In this document: in pieces, positions 26,574-33,326 of the stretch | Layout of the letters: the number at the start of each line of letters is the position of its first letter | How positions within the stretch are numbered: the first letter of the stretch is position 1 | Origin: Larkinella arboricola | GTDB taxonomy: Bacteria; Bacteroidota; Bacteroidia; Cytophagales; Spirosomataceae | Reading direction: 5' to 3' | Length of the DNA stretch: 64,000 nucleotides | Assembly: GCF_003259745.1 (NCBI RefSeq) | Contig: NZ_QLMC01000001.1 | Location: 1,550,001-1,614,000, forward strand | Notes under the pieces: model-generated | The model's database searches: none | The model's input: the letters and a program-made list of their open reading frames with translations, nothing else | What the model was told of the DNA's origin: nothing | Program-made: the position numbers and the translations under genes

Positions 26574-26652
26574 TCAACTCTGATGTTCTCCGATAACTCT
26601 GTGTAATAACTGTAAATCAGAGTTAATCAGAGAACATCAGAGGTTATCGGAG
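26568..26652. repeat. Intergenic inverted array of about 10-bp repeats
   Basis: The left arm (26568-26601) is made of CTCTGATCAA, CTCTGATGTT, CTCCGATAA and CTCTG. The right arm (26618-26652) is the inverted counterpart with units such as CAGAGTTAAT and CAGAGAACAT. The arms agree at nearly all positions and have 16 bp between them. The left arm includes the TGA stop of the isomerase gene, and the right arm ends 8 bp before the ATG of the DUF1080 gene. The whole gap is thus the element. Confidence 0.8.
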
Positions 26653-26660
26653 ACAACATT

Positions 26661-27404
26661 ATGAAAACATTCTTGATGACGGCGGCTTTGCTGGTAGGGC
26701 TGATGGCCGCCGAGAAACCGCAGGCGCCCAATACCCTGACCGAGAAAGAGAAAAAGGACGGGTGGAAACTGCTGTTCGACGGTAAAACCACCAAAGGGTG
26801 GCGGGGTGCCTACAAAGACAAATTTCCGGAGAAAGGCTGGCTGATTCAGGATGGCACGCTGACCATCAGCAAATCCGACGGATCGGAGTCGGCCAACTAC
26901 GGCGATATTGTAACCGATGGCGAATACAGCGATTTCGATCTGACGTTTGAGTTTAAGCTGACAGAAGGCGCCAACAGCGGGTTGAAATATTTTGTGGTGG
27001 AGGAAACTCCCAAACCAGCGGGTTCGGCCTATGGTCTAGAATACCAGGTCCTGGACGACGACAAACACCCGGACGCGAAAAAAGGCCGTAACGGAAACCG
27101 TACCGTTGGGTCGCTCTACGATCTGATTCCAGCTAAGGATAAGAAAGCCAACCCGATTGGTGAATGGAATCAGGCCCGCGTCGTGTCGAAAGGCAAGCAC
27201 GTAGAACACTGGCTGAACGGCAAAAAGGTGGTTGAATACGAGCGGGGCAGTGAAGCGTTCCGGCAACTGGTGGCACAGAGCAAGTACAGCGCCCCGTCGT
27301 ACAACGCGCACGGCCGGTTTGGCGAAGCGCCCAAAGGACACATTCTGCTCCAGGATCACGGCGACCGGGTTTCGTTCCGGAATATGAAGATTAAAACGTT
27401 ATAA
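26661..27404 (+). CDS. DUF1080 (3-keto-disaccharide hydrolase domain) protein
   Basis: A 247-residue secreted protein: a short signal peptide (MKTFLMTAALLVGLMAAE), then a concanavalin-like beta-jelly roll. The family signature is clear: KKDGWKLLFDGKTTKGWRG, GTLTISKSDG, DFDLTFEFKLTEGANSGLKYFV, GLEYQVLDD and HVEHWLNGKKVVEYERG. Pfam PF06439 names the domain 3-keto-disaccharide hydrolase, and related proteins cleave or eliminate 3-keto-glycosides made by Gfo/Idh/MocA oxidoreductases. That partner is encoded next, 126 bp downstream. The ATG is directly preceded by the inverted repeat array at 26568-26652. Confidence 0.9.
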   Translation: MKTFLMTAALLVGLMAAEKPQAPNTLTEKEKKDGWKLLFDGKTTKGWRGAYKDKFPEKGWLIQDGTLTISKSDGSESANYGDIVTDGEYSDFDLTFEFKLTEGANSGLKYFVVEETPKPAGSAYGLEYQVLDDDKHPDAKKGRNGNRTVGSLYDLIPAKDKKANPIGEWNQARVVSKGKHVEHWLNGKKVVEYERGSEAFRQLVAQSKYSAPSYNAHGRFGEAPKGHILLQDHGDRVSFRNMKIKTL

Positions 27405-27530
27405 AAAAGTCGTAAGCCAAAAACGATCAGCGGATTATAGTAGACTTTTGTAAAATAAGTCTTTCCGTTAATGGTCTTCTGGTAACTATCAGACGTATAC
27501 TATCTTACAAACAACTAAACGACATACCGT

Positions 27531-28877
27531 ATGGAAAATCGTCGCGACTTTATAAAGAAATCTGCACTGGCCGGGCTGGGCATGAGCTTTTCAGCCGCCA
27601 GCTACGGGCGTATTCTGGGCTCTGCCGACCGCGTACGGGTCGGGATTGTTGGTTTCTCGGATCGCTTCCGGGGGGCGCTGGCACCCAGTTTTGCCACCCA
27701 TGCCAAAGAACTTAATTTCGAGTTTGTGGCCGTATCCGACATCTGGAGCCGTCGGCGCGATGAGGCCGAGGCCCACCTGAAAAAGAATGGCTGGATCAGC
27801 GACAACTTCGTTAAATGCCGCAACAACGAAGAACTTTACGACCGTAAGGATGTGGATGCGGTAATTATTAGTACCGCTGATTTTCAGCACGCCCTGCACT
27901 GCGCGGAAGCCGTGGAGGCCGGACGCGACGTATACGTGGAAAAACCGTTTGCGGAGTCGCTGGAAGATGCCCGCAAGGCGCTGAAAGCCGTTGAGAAAAG
28001 CAAGAAAATCGTACAGGTTGGTTCGCAGCGCCGGAGCACGCCAAACTACTGGGCCGCCAACGAATTCATTAAATCCGGCAAGTTTGGCGATATTACCATG
28101 GTCGAAATGACCTGGAACGTCAACCAGCCGGGGCGGTGGCGCCGGGCTAAACTGGTTTCGGAAATCAGAAAAGAAGATACCGACTGGAAACGGTATCTGA
28201 TGAACCGCCCGATGGTGGAGTGGGACCCGCGTAAATACCTGGAATTCCGGCTGTTCTATCCGTATTCATCCGGTATTCCAGGACAGTGGATGTCGCACCA
28301 GATTGATACCGTTCACTGGTTCAGTGGGCTGGATCACCCCCGCTCGGTGGTGGCCAACGGCGGTATTTACGTCTGGAAAGACGGACGTGTAAATCCCGAT
28401 ACGTTCACGGCGGTGTTCGATTACGGCCCGGATGATGACAAAACCAAAGGCTTCCAGGTGCTGTACAGTTCCCGGATGAACAACGAAGCGGGCGGAACCA
28501 AGGAATTGTACTACTCGAACGGGGGTATGATTAACCTGGATACCAACAAAATCAGCTCCGAGGGCGGTCTGCAAGCCAGAGCTGCGCAGGAAATGGGTAT
28601 GAAGCCCAATCTGCTACCGGAACAGACGCTGGCAACAACCGGCGAGAAGCAGGTGACTTCGGCCAATACCGGGGCCGACCCGATGACGTCGCGGCACATG
28701 CGGAACTGGATGGAATGCGTTCGTAGCCGGAAAGAGCCGAATGCGCCCGCCAAAGCCGGATACAACCACTCGGTAGCCAGCATAATGTCGACCATTGCTT
28801 ACCAAACCGGTGAACGTGTGACCTACGACAGCGCCAAGCAGGAAATCATGGCGAGCGGAAAAACGGTAAAAGTTTGA
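27531..28877 (+). CDS. Gfo/Idh/MocA family oxidoreductase with Tat signal
   Basis: A 448-residue NAD(P)-dependent oxidoreductase exported by the Tat system (ENRRDFIKKSALAGLGMSFS). The Rossmann domain begins RVRVGIVGFSDR. The conserved EKP motif is in VYVEKPFAESLEDA, and the C-terminal alpha/beta domain includes GQWMSHQIDTVHWF with a candidate catalytic His. In 3-keto pathways this enzyme oxidises the C3 hydroxyl of a glycoside, or reduces the 3-keto sugar at the end. Position between the DUF1080 and PmoA-like genes supports that role. The exported location implies a tightly bound cofactor, as in glucose-fructose oxidoreductase. Confidence 0.9.
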   Translation: MENRRDFIKKSALAGLGMSFSAASYGRILGSADRVRVGIVGFSDRFRGALAPSFATHAKELNFEFVAVSDIWSRRRDEAEAHLKKNGWISDNFVKCRNNEELYDRKDVDAVIISTADFQHALHCAEAVEAGRDVYVEKPFAESLEDARKALKAVEKSKKIVQVGSQRRSTPNYWAANEFIKSGKFGDITMVEMTWNVNQPGRWRRAKLVSEIRKEDTDWKRYLMNRPMVEWDPRKYLEFRLFYPYSSGIPGQWMSHQIDTVHWFSGLDHPRSVVANGGIYVWKDGRVNPDTFTAVFDYGPDDDKTKGFQVLYSSRMNNEAGGTKELYYSNGGMINLDTNKISSEGGLQARAAQEMGMKPNLLPEQTLATTGEKQVTSANTGADPMTSRHMRNWMECVRSRKEPNAPAKAGYNHSVASIMSTIAYQTGERVTYDSAKQEIMASGKTVKV

Positions 28878-28897
28878 TTTAAATAGAATCCGATCAA

Positions 28898-28954
28898 AAC
28901 GCGGATTAAACGGATTTGTCGGTTTCGATCGGGCCTGTCCGTTCAATCCGCGTT
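28898..28954. repeat. Intergenic inverted repeat with CGGATT units
   Basis: Seventeen-base arms, AACGCGGATTAAACGGA (28898-28914) and its complement (28938-28954), differ at one position, which pairs as G-U in one strand. Between them a second inverted pair, CCGATC/GATCGG (28890-28895 and 28927-28932), interlocks with the first, so the RNA could form alternative hairpins. The arms contain short CGGATT repeats with 9-10 bp spacing. The element fills the gap between the oxidoreductase and PmoA-like genes. Confidence 0.65.
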
Positions 28955-28976
28955 CTCATAATTACCCATCCTGAAA

Positions 28977-29993
28977 ATGAAAAAACTGACGCTGTACTTT
29001 CTCCTGATGACCACCAGCGTGATGGCGCAGAAGCAACGCGTTCAACTGATAAACAATGAAGCGCAGAAACGCGTGGATGTAACGGTTGATGGCAAGCCGT
29101 TTACGGCTTACATCTACCCGGGACCGGATGTGCTGAAAAAGCCGGTGCTCTATCCGATCCGGACGGCGGGTGGAAACTTTATCACGCGCGGCTGGCCGAT
29201 GGACCCCCGCCCGGGCGAGCGCGTCGATCACCCGCACCATGTGGGAATGTGGCTCAACTACGGCGACGTAAACGGTCATGATTTCTGGAACAATTCCAAC
29301 GACGTTAAAGGACACGGCGGACCGTTTGGGACGATTGTACACACGGGCATCAAATCCCTAAAGAGCGGAGGAGAAAAGGGGGAACTGGCGGTGACGGCCG
29401 ACTGGCTCGATAAAGACGGTAAACCCATGTTGCAGGAAAGCACCACGTTCGTATTCAGCGGAACGGCGAAGGAGCGTCGTATTGAGCGCATCACAACGCT
29501 GAAAGCACTGGACAAAGATGTGACGTTTAAGGACAACAAAGAAGGAATGGTAGCGATCCGGCTGGCCCGCCAGCTCGAACATCCCTCCAACAAGCCGGAA
29601 GTCTTTACGGACGCCAGCGGGGTAGCTACCAAAGTTGCGCAGATGGACAATTCCGGCGTTACCGGAAAATACAAAAGCAGCGAAGGCATTGAAGGGGAGA
29701 AAGTGTGGGGAACCCGCGCCAAATGGATGAACCTGACGGGCGTTATCAACGGGGAAAACGTCTCGGTTGCGATTCTCGACAATCCCAAAAATGTAGGTTA
29801 TCCCACCTACTGGCACTCGCGGGGGTACGGTTTGTATGCCGCCAACCCGCTGGCCCCCAGTATCATGAGCGAAGGAAAAGACAAACCGATGAATTACACG
29901 CTGCCCGCCGGTAAGTCAGTAACATTCCGGTATACGGTGTTGATTACATCGGGCACGGTTTCGGATGAGTCACTCAGCCAGAAAATCAATTAA
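28977..29993 (+). CDS. PmoA-like (DUF6807) secreted protein
   Basis: A 338-residue protein with a signal peptide (1-18, ending VMAQ). Family landmarks are RVDVTVDGKPFTAYIYPG, KKPVLYPIRTAGGNFITRGWPMDPRPGERVDHPHHVGMWLNYGDVNGHDFWNN, a metal-binding-looking His cluster, and WMNLTGVINGENVSVAILDNP with YWHSRGYGLYAANPLA. The Pfam name 'methane oxygenase PmoA' is historical; no link to methane is expected. Members usually sit beside Gfo/Idh/MocA and DUF1080 genes in Bacteroidota and Planctomycetota, as here, which suggests a carbohydrate-related role. Its reaction is unknown. It ends the plus-strand locus at a strong terminator. Confidence 0.85.
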   Translation: MKKLTLYFLLMTTSVMAQKQRVQLINNEAQKRVDVTVDGKPFTAYIYPGPDVLKKPVLYPIRTAGGNFITRGWPMDPRPGERVDHPHHVGMWLNYGDVNGHDFWNNSNDVKGHGGPFGTIVHTGIKSLKSGGEKGELAVTADWLDKDGKPMLQESTTFVFSGTAKERRIERITTLKALDKDVTFKDNKEGMVAIRLARQLEHPSNKPEVFTDASGVATKVAQMDNSGVTGKYKSSEGIEGEKVWGTRAKWMNLTGVINGENVSVAILDNPKNVGYPTYWHSRGYGLYAANPLAPSIMSEGKDKPMNYTLPAGKSVTFRYTVLITSGTVSDESLSQKIN

Positions 29994-29998
29994 ACTGC

Positions 29999-30052
29999 TG
30001 ACGGGCATAAAAAAGCCATCTGATTCATCAGATGGCTTTTTTATGCCCGTCA
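29999..30052. terminator. Very strong bidirectional terminator
   Basis: Perfect 25-nt arms (29999-30023 and 30028-30052) close on the loop TTCA, with AAAAAAGCCATCTGA in the left arm and the complementary T-tract in the right. It closes the locus 2 transcript and the convergent small gene at 30076-30477. Confidence 0.92.
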
Positions 30053-30075
30053 ACCCCCTTTTTTGCGTCTGTCCG

Positions 30076-30477
30076 TTAATTCAGTTGGACACTAACCGGA
30101 GCCTTATACGAAAACTGGGTTTGTTTGAGGTGCATCCACGAACGAAAAACCGGGCTTTTAACGCCTATTTTAGCCAGTTCGTCGTCGATCTGACGAAGCA
30201 GAAAGGTCACCTGATGGACCATCATCCACTGTTGTTTAACCTGCTGTCGGAGTTGCGTGACTGGCCCCATCGCCGATGTGTCGTTAACTAACTGCCGGAT
30301 GGTACTCCGCAGGTGATACTGAATGACCACTAACCGGCCCACCAGCGAATGGTCGGCGGGGTGCTTCTCCAAAAAGTAAATTCCTTCAGCGATAAGTTGA
30401 TTCCGACGTTGCAGGTGCTGGGCTACAGTAAGCCAGGCTTGATCAGCTTTGATCGAGTCGTAGGAGACCTTTTTCAT
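30076..30477 (-). CDS. Hypothetical helical protein
   Basis: A 133-residue cytosolic protein starting MKKVSYDSIKADQAWLTVAQ. It appears all-helical (QRRNQLIAEGIYFLEKH, VGRLVVIQYHLRSTIRQLVND, LRQQVKQQWMMVHQVTFLLRQIDDEL), with no signal peptide, membrane helix or cysteine cluster. I do not recognise the family. The gene is isolated: a strong terminator follows it and a 256-bp gap with no visible gene separates it from the CpsB-like gene. Confidence 0.55.
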   Translation of the reverse strand: MKKVSYDSIKADQAWLTVAQHLQRRNQLIAEGIYFLEKHPADHSLVGRLVVIQYHLRSTIRQLVNDTSAMGPVTQLRQQVKQQWMMVHQVTFLLRQIDDELAKIGVKSPVFRSWMHLKQTQFSYKAPVSVQLN

Positions 30478-30733
30478 GATACTAGGTTATCTACAAGTTT
30501 TTAGTACGGCTATCTTAAAATAACTAATTATCCAAATAATATGCCAGTGTTTGCTCTGGGAGAGAAAATTTTAGTTGGATATTTTAGTAAAAGGTAGTTT
30601 TTCATTTCTTTCCTTTATGAAAGTAGCCAAACGGCTTCTAACCGGCTAAAAATTTGATGGCGGTCTGAAAAGTCATAGGAAGGTAACGGCTGAACCTACC
30701 GATAATAGCGCAGGAAACCACACCGGATTCTGG

Positions 30734-31504
30734 TTAAACCAAGGAATTGTTGACCAACAGACCACTTTCCAGGAGCTTATGAAAATGGGGCAGCTTTCGG
30801 GCTTCCTTGATGGCCGGTAATTGGGTCTCGTGGCAAATATCCGTTCCGACGAAAGAAACCAGCCGGTGGTCAATCATCCATTCCGCCAGATGACGGGATT
30901 CGCGGGAGGGCTGGCCCGTTAGCGAAAGCAGATTCATCTGGAATTTTACACCCTGTTCGTGGAGGCCCTGAACCGCTTCGGGGTCCTTTTGCAGGTATAT
31001 GTACTGCTCGGGATGCGCCATAACCGGAATGATATTTCGCTGTTGAAGGGCGGTAATAACTTTGTCCAGTTCATACGGGCGCTTAACCAGACTGGTATCC
31101 AGAAGCAGGTAGCGCGCGTTGTTTTTGCCAAACGTCAATAAGTCGGCATTGGTGTACAGAATTTTCAGCAGGTTGATATCCACGAAGTATTCGGCGGCCA
31201 CTTCGACTTCGATGTCAATCTTTGATTTCTGCAATTCGTGTGTAAGCAATGCGGAAGACGCCGAGATGCTCTCAATCGTATTATGATAGAAGCCGTTCAT
31301 GATGTGAAGCGTGGCCACTACTTTCCGGTAACCCAGGGCCGATAGTTCACGAAGCAGACTCATACTGTGTTCAACCGAATCGGTTCCGTCCTGCCTGCCG
31401 GGCAGCAACTGGGCGTGAACATCAACGTAAAGTTCGGGAATCAGAGTTGCCGAAGCCGGTTTGTTCGGTTTTGCAAAGGCGCGGAGGAAAAAATTAAAAG
31501 GCAT
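30734..31504 (-). CDS. CpsB/CapC-type (PHP-fold) tyrosine phosphatase-like protein with altered metal site
   Basis: A 256-residue PHP-domain protein. The usual opening D-x-H-S-H-L-L-P-G-x-D-D-G reads DVHAQLLPGRQDG (D28, H30, Q32): the second His of the HxH metal motif is Gln. TPH is TLH (H67), E105 and H164 (AHPEQ in place of HPER) are present, and the last ligand region is GTDICH (D222, H225). CpsB enzymes dephosphorylate tyrosine kinases that control capsule export. No Wzc-like kinase or export gene is adjacent; only rfbC follows upstream. Metal content or activity may differ from the family norm. Confidence 0.75.
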   Translation of the reverse strand: MPFNFFLRAFAKPNKPASATLIPELYVDVHAQLLPGRQDGTDSVEHSMSLLRELSALGYRKVVATLHIMNGFYHNTIESISASSALLTHELQKSKIDIEVEVAAEYFVDINLLKILYTNADLLTFGKNNARYLLLDTSLVKRPYELDKVITALQQRNIIPVMAHPEQYIYLQKDPEAVQGLHEQGVKFQMNLLSLTGQPSRESRHLAEWMIDHRLVSFVGTDICHETQLPAIKEARKLPHFHKLLESGLLVNNSLV

Positions 31505-31555
31505 TTTCTGAATAACTAATCAAGTTCAGAAAGCCGAGGAGGTACACGGTTTCGG

Positions 31556-31717
31556 TTAGCCGACGACCTCGACTGTCGGGGAGTAGATGACATGAATCAT
31601 GCCAGAGCGGTCGAGAGTGGCCCGAATGTGATTATTGGGAATCTCCAATATCGAAGACTCCCGTAAACTCAGAAAAAACGCCTGTTGGGGTAGCGTCAGG
31701 AAACAAACTGCGGATAC
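31556..31717 (-). pseudogene. Possible remnant of a small gene between rfbC and the CpsB-like gene
   Basis: A minus-strand frame without ATG runs from about 31717 to a TAA at 31556-31558. The stretch includes FFLSLRESSILEIPNNHIRA and then TLDRSGMIHVIYSPTVEVVG, which reads like the end of a real protein, with varied residues and plausible strands. It overlaps the last codons of rfbC. The only ATG leaves 14 residues. It may be a 5'-truncated gene or chance; I do not recognise it. Confidence 0.25.
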
Positions 31718-32241
31718 AGTTCACGGAAGCTGGCAAGTTCCTGATCTTTGTCGGAAACAATTGGATTTTCGATGCCCCAGTCAATATTCAGATCGGGGTC
31801 GTTCCAGATCAGGCCCGATTCCGCAGCTTTATTATACACGTTGGTGCATTTGTAGCTAAAAATGCTGTCTTCCAGCGCCACAAAACCGTGGGCAAACCCT
31901 TCCGGAATGTAGGCCATATTGCTGGTTTCGCCATCCAGAATAAAGGATTCGTACTTGCCAAACGTGGGCGACCCTTCGCGCAGGTCGACGGCAATGTCCA
32001 TCACTTTTCCGATAATAACCCGCACCAGTTTACCCTGAGCAAACGGCTCCTTCTGAAAATGCAATCCCCGCAGGACACCTTTTACCGAGAACGACTGATT
32101 GTCCTGCACGAAACGGTCCGGTAATCCCAATGCAGTAAAAACGGGTTGGTTATACGTTTCCAGAAAGCTGCCGCGAGAGTCCTTGAATGTCTGAGGGCGT
32201 AATTCAATCAACCCTTCGATTGATGTTTTGATAACCTGCAT
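31696..32241 (-). CDS. rfbC: dTDP-4-dehydrorhamnose 3,5-epimerase
   Basis: A 181-residue cupin that epimerises dTDP-4-keto-6-deoxyglucose in L-rhamnose synthesis. The family features are all present: the opening IEGLIELRPQTFKDSRGSFLE, QDNQSFSVKGVLRGLHFQ with the catalytic His, VDIAVDLREGSPTFGKYESF and IPEGFAHGFVALED. The full length matches RmlC. The other three dTDP-rhamnose genes are not adjacent. A TAAATTTG box at 32289-32296 gives it its own promoter, divergent from and close to that of pyrF. Confidence 0.95.
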   Translation of the reverse strand: MQVIKTSIEGLIELRPQTFKDSRGSFLETYNQPVFTALGLPDRFVQDNQSFSVKGVLRGLHFQKEPFAQGKLVRVIIGKVMDIAVDLREGSPTFGKYESFILDGETSNMAYIPEGFAHGFVALEDSIFSYKCTNVYNKAAESGLIWNDPDLNIDWGIENPIVSDKDQELASFRELYPQFVS

Positions 32242-32288
32242 GAAATACCTATTGAGCCTGAAGCACCGGTTTGTCCGGTATCAGCCGA

Positions 32289-32296
32289 CAAATTTA
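32289..32296 (-). promoter_or_regulatory. -7 promoter box for rfbC
   Basis: Minus-strand TAAATTTG is an exact TAnnTTTG match 47 nt before the rfbC ATG. Its last bases overlap the possible -33 TTTA of the divergent pyrF promoter (32293-32296), so the two promoters interlock. Confidence 0.5.
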
Positions 32297-32317
32297 GGAA
32301 ACTCTATCTACTTCCAG

Positions 32318-32325
32318 TAATTTTG
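32318..32325 (+). promoter_or_regulatory. -7 promoter box for pyrF
   Basis: TAATTTTG matches TAnnTTTG, 49 nt before the pyrF ATG. TTTA at 32293-32296 lies 21 bp upstream as a possible -33 element. Confidence 0.5.
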
Positions 32326-32374
32326 AGCCGCACCTTTTTATAGAAACCTAGTATTTTTCGCATCCGATCGACCT

Positions 32375-33199
32375 ATGACGGCTCAGGAGTTGTATCAGGC
32401 TATTGTAAGTAAAAAGTCCTATTTATGTGTCGGTCTGGATACCGATATCCGGCGCATTCCGGCCCATCTTCAGCGTGAGCCGGACCCGGTTGCCGCTTTT
32501 AACCGACAGATTATTGAAGCCACGGCGGAGTATGCTGTCGCCTATAAACCCAATATTGCATTCTACGAAGCCCAGGGACCGCGCGGCTGGGAAAGCCTGC
32601 AACGGACGCTGGAATACATTCCAAAAGACTGTTTTACGATTGCCGACGCCAAACGGGGCGATATTGGCAACACGTCCAGTCTGTATGCCCGCACGTTCTT
32701 TGATCCGGCTTCGTCGGGGCTGGATTTCGATGCCGTAACAGTAGCGCCTTACATGGGCCGCGATTCTGTGGAGCCCTTTCTGGAATTTGAAAACAAGTGG
32801 GTCATTCTGCTGGCACTTACTTCCAATGCTGGCAGTGCCGACTTCCAGCAGTTGCCCGTTGATGGGGAAAAGCTATACGAAAAAGTGATTAAAAGGTCGC
32901 AAACCTGGGCGGGTGCTGAGCGGATGATGTACGTAGTAGGAGCAACCCGGGCCGATGAACTGGCGCACATCCGGACGCTCATTCCCGCTCATTTTCTGCT
33001 GGTTCCGGGCGTTGGGGCGCAGGGCGGTAGTCTGGCCGATGTATCGCGTTACGGTATGAACAGCCAATGCGGTTTGCTGGTCAACGCATCGCGCAGCATC
33101 CTCTACGCATCCAGCGGCACCGATTTCGCCCAGAAAGCCGCCGACGAAGCGCGGACGTTGCAGCAGGAAATGAAAACGCAGCTGGAGTTAAAGAAGTAA
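32375..33199 (+). CDS. pyrF: Orotidine-5'-phosphate decarboxylase (type 2)
   Basis: A 274-residue enzyme that makes UMP from OMP. The catalytic Lys/Asp set is visible in [18 protein letters not shown], characteristic of the longer type 2 (Mycobacterium/Bacteroidota) PyrF. The N-terminal [13 protein letters not shown] and the phosphate-binding [10 protein letters not shown] near residue 210 are also present. It is a housekeeping gene, followed by an inverted heptamer repeat array in the gap to the DUF2851 gene. Confidence 0.95.
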   Translation: MTAQELYQAIVSKKSYLCVGLDTDIRRIPAHLQREPDPVAAFNRQIIEATAEYAVAYKPNIAFYEAQGPRGWESLQRTLEYIPKDCFTIADAKRGDIGNTSSLYARTFFDPASSGLDFDAVTVAPYMGRDSVEPFLEFENKWVILLALTSNAGSADFQQLPVDGEKLYEKVIKRSQTWAGAERMMYVVGATRADELAHIRTLIPAHFLLVPGVGAQGGSLADVSRYGMNSQCGLLVNASRSILYASSGTDFAQKAADEARTLQQEMKTQLELKK

Positions 33200-33322
33200 G
33201 AGTGAAGAGTTAAGAATGATGAGTTTGGGTGAACAGTGTGACTTTTGGAGCTTTTCTACTTCAAAGGTTACGAAGCCAGTTGCCCTGTCAACTCATACCT
33301 CTTCATTCATAACTCATAACTC
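33200..33322. repeat. Intergenic inverted array of GAGTTAA-type heptamers (copy 1)
   Basis: The left arm (33200-33225) reads GAGTGAA, GAGTTAA, GAATGAT, GAGTT, a 7-bp period. The right arm (33290-33322), read on the opposite strand, is GAGTTAT, GAGTTAT, GAATGAA, GAGGTAT, GAGTT. A 64-bp unique spacer separates them. The left arm begins at the last base of the pyrF stop codon, and the right arm ends 4 bp before the DUF2851 ATG. The same heptamer occurs in the element at 46997-47068. Confidence 0.8.
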
Positions 33323-33326
33323 CTAC

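Noticed and set aside
29965-30291. Plus-strand open frame of 108 codons after the PmoA-like gene
   Set aside because: It spans a very strong terminator and then lies antisense to the helical hypothetical gene.
33216-33326. N-terminal extension of the DUF2851 protein through the repeat element
   Set aside because: The added 37 residues are low-complexity translation of the inverted heptamers, and the family begins at MAEDFLYFLW.
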